64,000 bases of DNA, taken from Gramella sp. Hel_I_59. Its GTDB lineage: Bacteria > Bacteroidota > Bacteroidia > Flavobacteriales > Flavobacteriaceae. Shown here piece by piece: positions 35,561 to 44,163 of this stretch. The stretch is taken from positions 1,550,001-1,614,000 of the forward strand of contig NZ_VFME01000001.1 in assembly GCF_006714895.1 (NCBI RefSeq), written 5' to 3'. Position 1 is the first letter of the stretch. Each line of letters starts with the position of its first letter. A program made the translations under genes and the position numbers. Under the pieces are notes generated by a model. The model saw only the letters and a list, made by a program, of their open reading frames with translations, made no database searches and was not told the DNA's origin.

Positions 35561-36676
35561 ATGAAAAGAGCTCTAGTAAAATATAAGAAAAGTGCTTTTG
35601 GAAGGTACATTACTCGCAATCAAAAGTATGCTCCCATTATTTTTTTTATGGGTGGTTTTATCTTTGATACCCTAACATTAGGGAGAATAGACCGTATGTA
35701 CGATACATTGGTTCTTTGTTCGCACATGACCTTAGTCACAATCACTCTTTATTTATATAATGTCGTAGATGAGGAAAGGTGGGAAGGTTCATTTATCAGG
35801 CGTTATCACGAATATTTTCCGCTAGCTATACAGTTTTTCTTTGGCGCACTTTCAAGTGCTTTTGTTATCTATTTTTTCAGGAGTGTTTCTCTGTCAAAAA
35901 CTATGTTTTTCTTCATATTGCTGGTTCTGCTCTTATTTGCAAACGAGTTTCTTAAAAAGAAAATATCGAATAAATACCTTCAGTTTAGTGTTTATTTTTT
36001 TATAAGTTTCATCTTTTTTGCCTTTATGATTCCCACACTCATCAGGGAAATGAATACATTTATTTTTATCATTTCTGGACTTGTAAGTTTGGGGTGTACT
36101 TTAGCTCTTATCATGTTTATTTATAGTTCAAGCTCAGCTACACGAACGGAGTTAAGTTTACGAAGACTGATTAGTCTTATCCTTTCAATTTATATATCAA
36201 TCAATGTTTTTTACTATTTCAATCTTATTCCACCAGTTCCGCTGGCATTAGATACAGGGTTGGTGGCTCATAATGTGCGAAAAATAAATAATGAGTACAT
36301 AGTTACTTACCAGAGGAATCAATGGTATGTATTCTGGCGTAAACATGACATTAATTTTCATCGGAACGAAGGTCAACGAGTTTATGTATTTACTTCCGTT
36401 TTTGCACCTACAGATTTAAAAAAGCCCATATTCCATAGTTGGCAACATTTTGATCCCGAAACCGAAACATGGCAAGTAACTGATGATCTTGGCTTTGAAG
36501 TTGCCGGTGGTCGTGATAGTGGTTTTCGTGGCTATACTTATAAAAAGAACCTTAGAGAAGGTAAATGGAAAGTTGATGTGATTACTGAAGAGGAACTGGT
36601 ACTGGGTGTTGTAGATTTTGTGATTATAAATACTTCTGAACCTCCTGAAGTTGGAGTGGTAAAGAAAATATTCTGA
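35561..36676 (+). CDS. membrane protein with C-terminal DUF2914 domain
   Basis: 371 residues. Six to seven hydrophobic helices in residues ~25-230 (including YAPIIFFMGGFIFDTLTLG, YFPLAIQFFFGALSSAFVIY, MFFFILLVLLLFANEFL), then a soluble DUF2914 domain: VYVFTSVFAPTDLKKPIFHS, WQHFDPETETW, and GGRDSGFRGYTYKKNLREGKW. The domain is probably extracytoplasmic. Function unknown. Lies between the DUF4625 relic and the island, apparently on the ancestral chromosome. Confidence 0.8.
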   Translation: MKRALVKYKKSAFGRYITRNQKYAPIIFFMGGFIFDTLTLGRIDRMYDTLVLCSHMTLVTITLYLYNVVDEERWEGSFIRRYHEYFPLAIQFFFGALSSAFVIYFFRSVSLSKTMFFFILLVLLLFANEFLKKKISNKYLQFSVYFFISFIFFAFMIPTLIREMNTFIFIISGLVSLGCTLALIMFIYSSSSATRTELSLRRLISLILSIYISINVFYYFNLIPPVPLALDTGLVAHNVRKINNEYIVTYQRNQWYVFWRKHDINFHRNEGQRVYVFTSVFAPTDLKKPIFHSWQHFDPETETWQVTDDLGFEVAGGRDSGFRGYTYKKNLREGKWKVDVITEEELVLGVVDFVIINTSEPPEVGVVKKIF

Positions 36677-36835
36677 CAACTGCTCCTTGAAATAGATATT
36701 AGGTGTTTATATAATATCTATTTGACTTTAATTATTATTGATTATTTCTAAAGAAATTATTCTTTAATACTCTATTCACATTAAAAAATGAGTATCATGG
36801 AGAATAAGTAAATATAAAGACTGAAAAATTTTAAG

Positions 36836-37501
36836 ATGAAGTATAAAATAGAGGTGAAGAACGTTCAGATGGTCGATGAGATTAGAGAATATTGGACTAA
36901 TGAAAATTATGTTCAATTGCTGGAAAGGTTTGATTATCCTAATGCGGATGATTCTAAAAATGAAAATTTAAGGGAGTTACTGTTTATGGCCATCACAGAT
37001 TTTGAACCTGCTGAAGCAGCAAAATTAGTTCTGGAATATAAACTTGGAGAGCATCTGTCTGAAGGCCAAATAGACCAGATCTCTAATGATATGTTAGTAG
37101 ATACAGTTTGCGAGGAATATCCGGAAATTGAACTGCAATCAACTTTGTTTCATATTAACCAATTACTTTTTAAAGCTTATAACGGCAAATTTCCAAGCTC
37201 TAGTGCAACAATTATAGAGTGCTCCATAGAATCACTAAATAATGATAATGAAACCTCCTTAACAGAGGAGATGGTATTAAGGTTACTCAATAATGGACTA
37301 TCTGAAAGGAATATCGTTAGGAGATTATTTGAAGATCAATTGAAGGGAGAAAAAGAATTTCCGGAAGCAGAACATATTATCTGGGAACTTAAAAATATTG
37401 ATGGCGATCAATATAAAATTACGACTTCAGGAAATCTGATCAAAAAAGACGATATTATTTCTTCAGAATGGGAAGGAGAAATTGAAGAAAGCAAGGGGTA
37501 A
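36836..37501 (+). CDS. hypothetical protein
   Basis: 221 residues, acidic, soluble, largely helical (for example ENLRELLFMAITDFEPAEAAKLVL; EEMVLRLLNNGLSERNIVRRLF). No signal peptide, membrane helix or family recognised. It ends 39 bp before the left att repeat and is convergent with the island, so before integration it would have been convergent with mnmE. Confidence 0.6.
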   Translation: MKYKIEVKNVQMVDEIREYWTNENYVQLLERFDYPNADDSKNENLRELLFMAITDFEPAEAAKLVLEYKLGEHLSEGQIDQISNDMLVDTVCEEYPEIELQSTLFHINQLLFKAYNGKFPSSSATIIECSIESLNNDNETSLTEEMVLRLLNNGLSERNIVRRLFEDQLKGEKEFPEAEHIIWELKNIDGDQYKITTSGNLIKKDDIISSEWEGEIEESKG

Positions 37502-37540
37502 TCATAGAAAAAAGAAGTTCGTAAACTACATTCCATATCA

Positions 37541-37570
37541 AATCTTCTTTTTATTTCCCAATACAGAAAT
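37541..37570. repeat. left attachment site (copy of the mnmE 3' end)
   Basis: 30 bp matching 52681-52710 at 29 positions; the shared part includes TTATTTCCCAATACAGAAAT. Read on the minus strand it encodes F-C-I-G-K-stop, the conserved C-terminus of MnmE, in a place with no mnmE gene. Sequences diverge directly to the right of 37570, which sets the left edge of the island. Confidence 0.85.
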
Positions 37571-37600
37571 ATTGAACCCTTGCTATTGCTAGGTAAAATT

Positions 37601-37621
37601 ACGAGGTACAAAAAAGGTACA
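37601..37621 (+). repeat. left-end AGGTRCA repeats (candidate integrase arm sites)
   Basis: ACGAGGTACA (37601-37610) and AGGTACA (37615-37621) lie 31-51 bp inside the left att. They match the ACGAGGTGCA repeats at the right end at 9 of 10 bases. Confidence 0.55.
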
Positions 37622-37656
37622 AGAAATTAACACAAAAAATAGCAATAAAAATCTCA

Positions 37657-37695
37657 CCATTTTTGTTTGTGTTCTTTCGTCGGAGAATTCACTTA
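37657..37695. repeat. 39-bp imperfect repeat, copy 2
   Basis: Partner of 34806-34844 (32/39 identical). Inside the island, between the left arm repeats and the first cargo gene. Confidence 0.5.
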
Positions 37696-37927
37696 ACTGA
37701 AAGAAAAAGTTCAAAAATAATTTCTTCCAGGACATTAGAACTCATAAAGATTACATCACGATAAAATCTAAGTTAAATGAATCTTTATGAGATAGGCTTA
37801 AAAAGCTTTCTACAGTATTATTGAAAACTGAATTTAGGAGGTCTGGTTGCTTTCTCAGACAATGTATCTTTTGAAACCTTTAATTAATGTTACCATTCCT
37901 TTAATACCTTAAATATTAATGTTTTAG

Positions 37928-37935
37928 TAGTTTTG
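37928..37935 (+). promoter_or_regulatory. candidate -7 box of the His-rich lipoprotein gene
   Basis: TAGTTTTG fits TAnnTTTG, 19 bp before the ATG at 37955. The rest of 37696-37954 is A/T-rich with no open frame. Confidence 0.4.
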
Positions 37936-37954
37936 ATCAAAAGCTTAAAATGTT

Positions 37955-38446
37955 ATGAAAAAATTAATCGGTCTTTTCGCTCTCCTCTTAGTAGTAATAG
38001 GATGCGAAAACAGCAACAACAAAGAACTTTCAGAACAATTCGACAAACTAAATCGTCAACACGACAGTATTTCAAAGGTACATTCTGATTTCAAGAATAA
38101 TCATGATGAAATGAGAATGAAGTATCAGGAAGTAAACGAGCGATTGGGATCTGCAAACATCCAGGATTCTACTGTATTCGATGAGGTAGCGCGACATAGC
38201 ACAATACTGGAACAGCACGACGCAATTATTAAAAGTCATGATCAAATCATTGAAGATCATCAGGAAATGAAGGCAAATTTCAATGGAAAGTCAGATTCTG
38301 AGAAGAAAACCCAGATCGATGAAATGATTAAGACCCATACTAAATTAATGGATGAACATAGTAGTATGGAAGAAGATCATAAGGAAATGGAAAAGGAACA
38401 CGAGACTATTATTGAAAAATTAAATAGCTCGAATACTTCTAGTTAA
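37955..38446 (+). CDS. His-rich coiled-coil lipoprotein
   Basis: 163 residues. Lipoprotein signal MKKLIGLFALLLVVIGC with the lipobox cysteine at residue 17. The mature part is almost entirely a charged helix with His recurring every 6-8 residues (RQHDSISKVHSDFKNNHDEM; EQHDAIIKSHDQIIEDHQEM; HSSMEEDHKEMEKEHETI), which suggests a long coiled coil with metal-binding faces. No enzyme domain. Has its own promoter box and a strong terminator, so it is expressed separately from the TonB-receptor operon downstream, although both may serve metal handling (inference). Confidence 0.75.
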   Translation: MKKLIGLFALLLVVIGCENSNNKELSEQFDKLNRQHDSISKVHSDFKNNHDEMRMKYQEVNERLGSANIQDSTVFDEVARHSTILEQHDAIIKSHDQIIEDHQEMKANFNGKSDSEKKTQIDEMIKTHTKLMDEHSSMEEDHKEMEKEHETIIEKLNSSNTSS

Positions 38447-38466
38447 TTTACAGAGATCAATACATA

Positions 38467-38500
38467 AAGCCGCTGATTGTTTATCAGCGGCTTTTTTTTT
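38467..38500 (+). terminator. terminator of the His-rich lipoprotein gene
   Basis: AAGCCGCTGAT pairs perfectly with ATCAGCGGCTT, followed by a run of T. Confidence 0.9.
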
Positions 38501-38648
38501 ATAAAGAATTCAGTGATCAATGTTCTAAAACCTTTTCAAAAATTCATATTTCATATTCCAAGTGAGTTTTGAACTCTATAACGATTTAATCAGATAGGAG
38601 GTGCCAGACTTGTTATGCTCTTATCAGAATAATTTTTAAGCAATTACA

Positions 38649-38679
38649 TTTTGTCAGAATATAGTAGTGTGTATATTTG
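38649..38679 (+). promoter_or_regulatory. promoter of the metal-uptake operon
   Basis: TTTTG (38649-38653) as -33 element and TATATTTG (38672-38679) as -7 element, separated by 18 bp, fit the Bacteroidota consensus well. The ATG at 38686 starts 6 bp after the -7 box, so the transcript is probably leaderless. The arms AATATA and TATATT around GTAGTGTG form a dyad over the promoter that could be a repressor site. Confidence 0.6.
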
Positions 38680-38685
38680 TCAACC

Positions 38686-39027
38686 ATGCAAAAAGCAACT
38701 GGACATATTTCAATACTAACTGCGCTACTAGTTATTTTTGCGCTGGTATCTCCATATGTTCACATCTTTGAGCATTCTATATCTAATAACTCAAATTTAG
38801 AAGATCACCAGCATCTTGTGAAAACTGACAAGAATATTGTGACTTCTGGAATGGATTGTAAAATTTGCGATTTTCATTTTTCAGGTTTCGATAATCCTGA
38901 ATTTCTTTCTTTTGAGCTTTTTATTCCTTTGAAAGAGACTGTATATTCTCTATCTCTTACTCAAACTGTCTGGAATTCTCCAGATCCCTATTTTTCCTTA
39001 AGGGCCCCACCATACTTCCGTGTTTAA
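38686..39027 (+). CDS. small His/Cys-containing secreted or membrane protein
   Basis: The open frame begins with TTG at 38677, inside the -7 box; ATG at 38686 (MQKATGHIS) is preferred. 113 residues: one N-terminal hydrophobic segment (ILTALLVIFALVSPYV), then HIFEHSI, a HQH motif, CKICDFHF and a C-terminal SLRAPPYF. The ending resembles that of the 109-residue protein three genes on (IRGPP), suggesting that the two are related, possibly DUF2946-like. His and Cys residues would suit metal binding. First gene of the TonB-receptor operon. Confidence 0.65.
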   Translation: MQKATGHISILTALLVIFALVSPYVHIFEHSISNNSNLEDHQHLVKTDKNIVTSGMDCKICDFHFSGFDNPEFLSFELFIPLKETVYSLSLTQTVWNSPDPYFSLRAPPYFRV

Positions 39028-39098
39028 CTAGTGATTTTTAATTTCTGAAGAATTTTTGCTTCAGGCTTTTTCACATTAATTATTTACGGTTTTACTAA

Positions 39099-41477
39099 AT
39101 GAAACTTTTCTGGATAGGATTGATCTTATCCCTGTTTACTTTCAACTTGTTTGCTCAGAATGCCAATGATTATAGGCTTTCTGGTACAGTTAAGAATAGA
39201 ACAGGGGATGCGTTGGATGGCGCTTACGTTAAAATTAACGGAAAGTACTTCTGGACTTCGAAAGAGGGGGAGTACAATACAAAATTAAAGAGCGGTAACT
39301 ATGAAGTCCATGTTTCTATGGTCGGTTACAGGGATTTTGATACTATTATAGATCTGGACGAGAATCTCATTCTTAGTTTGAGTTTAGCTGAATCTGTTAC
39401 TGGCCTTGATGAAGTTTTATTAGAAGGTCACGTGCATAAAAAGACCAGTCAGCAGGTTGTATATGTAGATAATGATTATCTCGAGAAGCAATTTAATGGT
39501 TCTTTAGCCTCGAGCCTTGAAAGAATACCTGGATTTAATGCTATGCAAATAGGTTCAGGGGCATCCAAGCCTATCATTCGTGGTTTAGGCCTTAACCGCG
39601 TTGCAGTGGCAGAAAACGGAATTAAACAGAAAGGTCAGCAATGGGGAGCAGATCACGGTCTTGAGATCGACGCGTTGAATGTGGAAAACCTGGAGATCGT
39701 AAAAGGCGTAGGTTCTATTGCCTACGGAAGTGATGCGATTGGCGGAGTAGTTCGAATCAATAACAACTCAATTCCTTCGGAAGGTTTCTCAGGAAGCATT
39801 TACAGTTTTGCTCAAAGTGTAAATAATAGCCTTGGAACTTCAGCGAAACTAGCCTATTCTGAAAACGATTGGTTTTTCAAAGCCAAGTTTACGGGAATAT
39901 CCTTCGGAGACTATAGTCTTCCTACGGAAGAGATTTCATATCTTAATTTCAACATTCCGATATTTGATGAGAAGCTGAAGAATACTGCAGGAAAAGAGCT
40001 GGATTGGTATGCACAGGCCGGAATTGTCGAAGATGATTTTTCAACTACGATAAGTATTAGCAAAGTGTATCAAAAATCAGGTTTTTTTCCCGGTTCTCAC
40101 GGAATTCCTGATATAAGCCGCGTTCAACCTGATGGAGATCTAAGAAATATTGAAGAACCTTTTCAACGTGTAACCCATTTCAAAGTCATCAACAACACAA
40201 AGTTTTTCTATGAAAATGGTCAGTTGGATTTGGATCTTTCCTACCAGAAAAACCACAGGCAGGAATGGAGCTTATTCCATACGCATTATGGCGGACAGGA
40301 ACCTCCAGAAGTTGATCCAAATCTTGAACTGGATTTTAACCTGAAAACTTATACAACCAGAGCCATTTATCATCATAGCTTTAATCGTCAAAATGAGACG
40401 CAGTTGGGAGTTGATCTAAACTGGAAGGATAATGAAATTAGTGGGTTTAATTTTCTGTTACCGGAGTATCAAGCCGGGAATTACGCCATTTTCGGTATTC
40501 ATGAATACGAACCTTCTGCCCGCAATCTATGGACTTTAGGTCTCAGGTTCGATTACGGAACAATCGATATGCAAAGCAATTATGACCCGAACCTTTATGA
40601 ATTTCTGATAAGAAATGGTCAAACTGAACAACTTGCGAATTCTTACGCTCAACGTAGTGAAGGAGTCAAACGGAATTTTAGCAGTTTTAACGCTAGAATG
40701 GGTTGGGATCATACTTTCGATGAAAGTTGGAGCTCAAAAATAAACCTTGGTACAGCCTTTCGTTTACCTACGGCCATCGAGCTTGGAGCCAATGGAATCC
40801 ACCACGGTTCTTTCAGGCATGAGCAGGGAGATCCAGATCTTAAACCGGAACAAGGTTTTATGGCCGATTTAAACCTTAATTATTCTAAAAATTCCTGGAA
40901 TATCAGTTTGAGTCCGTATGCCTATTTCTTCAATAATTATATCTTCTTAAGACCAACTGGAACATTTTCCGTTCTTCCTCATTCAGGACAGTTATTTCAA
41001 TATACCCAATTTGAAGCGTTGCTTAGCGGAATAGAAGTAGCCATCATCAAAGAGATTGGTCGCTGGCATTTCAACCTGGCTGGAGAATATTTACATAATA
41101 GGCAACTAACTTCAGATAAATCCAGAAATTTTCCGCTTCCATTTACACCGGCAAATAATCTTTTTACCGAAGTAGGTTACGAGTTATTCCTGGATTCAGA
41201 AATTTTTAATTTTTCTGAGATCAGCATCAATAACAGACTGGTCATGGAACAGGATCGCATTGCTCAAGGTGAGCTGGTCACTCCAGGTTATTCTCTTTGG
41301 GGACTGGAATGGCAGAATGAGATAAATTTGAATGGTTTTAGAGCTAATATTAATTTTAGAGTAGACAATTTTTTAAACGAACAGTATTTCAATCATACCA
41401 GTTTCTACAGAAGACTCCAGATTCCAGAAATGGGTAGAAATATTCAGCTGAACATTAAAATACCGTTTGGCAGTTAA
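39099..41477 (+). CDS. TonB-dependent receptor, probable metal receptor
   Basis: 792 residues. Signal peptide (MKLFWIGLILSLFTFNLFAQ), an N-terminal CarboxypepD_reg-like domain (LSGTVKNRTGDALDGAYVKI ... VSMVGYRDFD), a plug domain (IPGFNAMQIGSGASKPIIRG, QQWGADHGLEIDALN, IAYGSDAIGGVVRINN) and a beta barrel ending with an aromatic strand. Loops are rich in His (FFPGSHGI, FHTHYGGQEP, ANGIHHGSFRHEQGDPDLKP), as in ZnuD-like zinc receptors. Outer membrane; imports a ligand with TonB energy. The ligand is inferred to be a metal from the His-rich partners. The stop overlaps the next ATG by one base. Confidence 0.9.
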   Translation: MKLFWIGLILSLFTFNLFAQNANDYRLSGTVKNRTGDALDGAYVKINGKYFWTSKEGEYNTKLKSGNYEVHVSMVGYRDFDTIIDLDENLILSLSLAESVTGLDEVLLEGHVHKKTSQQVVYVDNDYLEKQFNGSLASSLERIPGFNAMQIGSGASKPIIRGLGLNRVAVAENGIKQKGQQWGADHGLEIDALNVENLEIVKGVGSIAYGSDAIGGVVRINNNSIPSEGFSGSIYSFAQSVNNSLGTSAKLAYSENDWFFKAKFTGISFGDYSLPTEEISYLNFNIPIFDEKLKNTAGKELDWYAQAGIVEDDFSTTISISKVYQKSGFFPGSHGIPDISRVQPDGDLRNIEEPFQRVTHFKVINNTKFFYENGQLDLDLSYQKNHRQEWSLFHTHYGGQEPPEVDPNLELDFNLKTYTTRAIYHHSFNRQNETQLGVDLNWKDNEISGFNFLLPEYQAGNYAIFGIHEYEPSARNLWTLGLRFDYGTIDMQSNYDPNLYEFLIRNGQTEQLANSYAQRSEGVKRNFSSFNARMGWDHTFDESWSSKINLGTAFRLPTAIELGANGIHHGSFRHEQGDPDLKPEQGFMADLNLNYSKNSWNISLSPYAYFFNNYIFLRPTGTFSVLPHSGQLFQYTQFEALLSGIEVAIIKEIGRWHFNLAGEYLHNRQLTSDKSRNFPLPFTPANNLFTEVGYELFLDSEIFNFSEISINNRLVMEQDRIAQGELVTPGYSLWGLEWQNEINLNGFRANINFRVDNFLNEQYFNHTSFYRRLQIPEMGRNIQLNIKIPFGS

Positions 41478-41806
41478 TGATTTCTACTATTACACATATC
41501 AGCCGATTATTAATTCTTCTGCTTATTGCTGGACCATTATTGCGTACTGCCCACTTTGTTCTGGATGATCATTCAGATTTTCATGAAGTAGGTAAGTTCA
41601 AAATTGAGCAGCAAAATATCCGTCATTGGTGTGAGCATTTTATACATGCTGAATATAAAGGTCTGCTGCCGGGTTATGATAGGCCGGATCTTTTCAGAAA
41701 AGTTTCAGAAAAGGAAAAAAAATTATTTGATGTTAGAATTAGCCAGGTTGTAGCAACAAAATTCAGCTTTGATATTCGGGGACCACCAGTAAACACGAAG
41801 TATTAA
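41477..41806 (+). CDS. small His-rich exported protein
   Basis: 109 residues. N-terminal hydrophobic signal segment (LLILLLIAGPLLRTAHFVL), then HSDFHEV, HWCEHFIHAEYKG and a terminal FDIRGPPVN. The start codon overlaps the stop of the receptor gene (TAATG), so it is translationally coupled. No catalytic motif. Together with the 113-residue protein at the head of the operon it may act as a periplasmic metal carrier (inference). Confidence 0.65.
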   Translation: MISTITHISRLLILLLIAGPLLRTAHFVLDDHSDFHEVGKFKIEQQNIRHWCEHFIHAEYKGLLPGYDRPDLFRKVSEKEKKLFDVRISQVVATKFSFDIRGPPVNTKY

Positions 41807-41859
41807 GAATTGCATTAAACACATAAAGACAAAACGAATAAATTATAAAAATTAAAGAA

Positions 41860-42366
41860 ATGAAACATTATTTTAAAATTTTAGCCGTACTACTTACTGT
41901 AACCGCATTCACCGCATGTAGTGATGATGACGACGCTTTAGATAGTCAAAAACCAACAATTGTGATGAGTGAACCGGAAGATGGTGAAGCCTTCGAAATT
42001 GGCGGAGAGCTGCATTTTGATATCGACCTTACTGATAATGACGGTCTCGCTTCCTATAAAGTAGATATTCACAATAATTTTGATGGACATACGCACTCTG
42101 TTGTGAAGCAGGAAACAGAAGAGCCTTGGTCTTATCAGCAAACATTTCAAATTGATGGGAATCCAACAAGTTTCGAAGCTCACGAACACATCGCTATTCT
42201 TGAAGGAATTGCTGAAGGGGAATACCATTTAGGAGTCATAGTTGTAGATGCTGCCGGAAACCAGGAAGAAGCATTTGTAGAAATCATGCTAGGTCACGAA
42301 GGTGATCATGACCATGATGATCATGATCACGACGACGATGACCACGATGATCATGATGATGAATAA
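41860..42366 (+). CDS. DUF4625 lipoprotein with His/Asp tail
   Basis: 168 residues. Lipoprotein signal MKHYFKILAVLLTVTAFTAC. Immunoglobulin-like DUF4625 domain (PTIVMSEPEDGEAFEIGGEL, HFDIDLTDNDGLASYKVDIH, GEYHLGVIVVDAAGN), with exposed His residues (NNFDGHTHSV, FEAHEHIAI). The C-terminal ~25 residues are almost only His and Asp (encoded at 42290-42362), a likely metal-binding tail. Last gene of the operon before a terminator. A decayed paralogue lies at 34885-35335. Confidence 0.82.
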   Translation: MKHYFKILAVLLTVTAFTACSDDDDALDSQKPTIVMSEPEDGEAFEIGGELHFDIDLTDNDGLASYKVDIHNNFDGHTHSVVKQETEEPWSYQQTFQIDGNPTSFEAHEHIAILEGIAEGEYHLGVIVVDAAGNQEEAFVEIMLGHEGDHDHDDHDHDDDDHDDHDDE

Positions 42367-42411
42367 TTAATACAGAGTATTACTTAGATTGTTTGGTTTA
42401 CTAAGTAGAAA

Positions 42412-42442
42412 GGAGGTGCCTGTATTTGGCACCTCTTTTTTT
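42412..42442 (+). terminator. terminator of the metal-uptake operon
   Basis: GAGGTGCC (42413-42420) pairs with GGCACCTC (42428-42435), followed by TTTTTTT. Confidence 0.9.
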
Positions 42443-42845
42443 ATTATCACAAAATCTATATGAAATAGAGTCGACATACAAACTCTAATTTAGTTTGTAT
42501 TCTTTGCATTTGTATAGCAGAAGAATGTTATTTAAAATTAATAGATAAGGGTTTATAGAGTTTTAATAATTCCTCTGGTAAATTTACTTCCCAACAAATA
42601 AGTTATCAGTTCCCTGTTTTACTGGGCTTAGCGAAAAACGAGGTGTAATCTAGGTACATGGCCATTGCAACATATTGAAAAGAAGTCACAAAATATTACC
42701 AAAAATGTAATCATTGATGATTTTACCGGTAATTTCTCCCTTATTAATGTAGAAAATATATTCGTCGGTCAAAAGCTAATTTGAGGCTTTTAAATCACAG
42801 AGATATCATTTCATTCACTTACAGAATTCAAATTATCTCTTATAA
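42443..42845. other. A/T-rich intergenic region
   Basis: No gene, repeat or convincing hairpin. It separates the metal operon (+) from the convergent hip operon (-). No terminator for hipT was identified. Confidence 0.4.
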
Positions 42846-43829
42846 TTACTCTTTGGTTAGTTTTTTTAATCGGGTCTTATAGGCCTGCAAATAGTATCTT
42901 TTTGTTTTATCATCTAAAAAGGAAGTCATAGTTAGGGTGTCTACCTGATCGGAACCGTTGAGCATGGAAGCCATGATAGTATTAAACTGCTTCGAGGATA
43001 AGCCTACCTGCTCGGCCAGGACTTTAAACTGTCCGGCGACATGGGTTTGGGCCAGGTTGGCCGGTAGCAGACCACTATCCAATGCAAAATCACTATCCTC
43101 AATATGAATGCGAGTATTCAGCAGGTCATAAGCAGGACTTAATCGATGATCTCCCATAGGGGTTTCCAAGATCGCAAAATTCTTCAGGTGCGCATCTCCG
43201 TTGGAAAACAAATAATTGAATAATAGAAGTTTAAATAATTTGGGTGTTTCCACGCGGTAGGCGGGAAGGTATTTCTTCATCAGTTCAAATAATTCCAGAT
43301 AATTCCCTCCATATTTATAATGGTCCCCATGGGTCTGTGGGGTTTTACCGGCTAGTGAAGCAAAATCCTCTTTGGCCTTTTTGCTACCATCCGCCTGTAC
43401 ATCAAATCGATTGGTGATGTAGGCCGGGGCGCCGTTTTTAAAAAAGATGAGCGCATTTTCGGCGGTCTCGATTCCGTATACCTGCCGCGCTATCTGCATA
43501 GTCAAATGCTCATTGGCTGGCATCTGGTCCCTTTTTTTTCCGGAATTAGGAATTGGTTTTAGAATATAGGTACCCCGCTCTCCTTTTTTAATCAGGCGTA
43601 GCTTGTTCTTTTCCAGCAATACTGAAAATTTCTCCTGGACCCCAGATATGGAGATCCGCTTTTGATTCTCTTCAAATAACTTATCCGTAGGAGCGTCTGA
43701 ATTTGGGGCCTCATAAGGCAGGATGTGGGACACCTTGCGTCCATCGAACACCCGTTTTAGGCTGGTTCGGCTATAGGTCTCAAAACCTGGGGCCAGGGTT
43801 CCGGGACAATGCGTAAGTTTTGGTATCAT
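42846..43829 (-). CDS. hipT: HipT-like kinase toxin
   Basis: 327 residues, the kinase core of HipA without its N-terminal subdomain. The Gly-rich loop reads RISISGVQEKFSVLL with Ser60-Ile-Ser62, the SIS motif described as the autophosphorylation site of E. coli HipT. Further landmarks: GTYILKP (ATP Lys region), NEHLTMQIARQVYGIE, FNYLFSNGDAHLKNFAI (catalytic Asp and Asn) and LSPAYDLLNT (metal Asp). E. coli HipT phosphorylates TrpS; the target here is unknown. ATGA overlap of 4 bp with hipS. Confidence 0.85.
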   Translation of the reverse strand: MIPKLTHCPGTLAPGFETYSRTSLKRVFDGRKVSHILPYEAPNSDAPTDKLFEENQKRISISGVQEKFSVLLEKNKLRLIKKGERGTYILKPIPNSGKKRDQMPANEHLTMQIARQVYGIETAENALIFFKNGAPAYITNRFDVQADGSKKAKEDFASLAGKTPQTHGDHYKYGGNYLELFELMKKYLPAYRVETPKLFKLLLFNYLFSNGDAHLKNFAILETPMGDHRLSPAYDLLNTRIHIEDSDFALDSGLLPANLAQTHVAGQFKVLAEQVGLSSKQFNTIMASMLNGSDQVDTLTMTSFLDDKTKRYYLQAYKTRLKKLTKE

Positions 43830-44158
43830 ACGGAGGCTTTAAGTTTTTTAACGGTGATGGCCCCAACAGTATCATAACGGGCCGTAGACATCAGGATCCC
43901 AAAATAGTCATCTGCATCCAGGCGTTCTGCCTTGCAAACAGCTTGTCGATTCGTTCCTTCCGGAATCATATTATAAAAGAATGGAAATAAATATCTGGAA
44001 TGGTATTCCTGTTGGGACCGGGGTAGGGTAAGACTAATAGGGGGATTGTCCGGATCGGCCAGCCAGTTGTCCAGATAGCGGAAAGTAAAGCCGCCGTCAT
44101 CGTTCTGTTGGAGCATACCGGCCTCTGTTCCTTTATATAAAATAGCGGCTTGTCTCAT
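43826..44158 (-). CDS. hipS: HipS-like antitoxin (HipA N-terminal-type domain)
   Basis: 110 residues, corresponding to the N-terminal subdomain of HipA as a separate protein: MRQAAILYKGTEAGMLQQ, FRYLDNWLADPDNPPISLTL and LFPFFYNMIPEG. In the HipBST system this small protein is the real antitoxin of HipT. Lies between hipB (5-bp gap) and hipT (4-bp overlap). Confidence 0.85.
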   Translation of the reverse strand: MRQAAILYKGTEAGMLQQNDDGGFTFRYLDNWLADPDNPPISLTLPRSQQEYHSRYLFPFFYNMIPEGTNRQAVCKAERLDADDYFGILMSTARYDTVGAITVKKLKASV

Positions 44159-44163
44159 TTAAG

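Noticed and set aside
42290..42362. Short tandem repeats (CATGATGATCATGATCAC-like) as a CRISPR or microsatellite
   Set aside because: They are in frame and encode the His/Asp tail of the DUF4625 lipoprotein. No CRISPR array is seen anywhere in the window.
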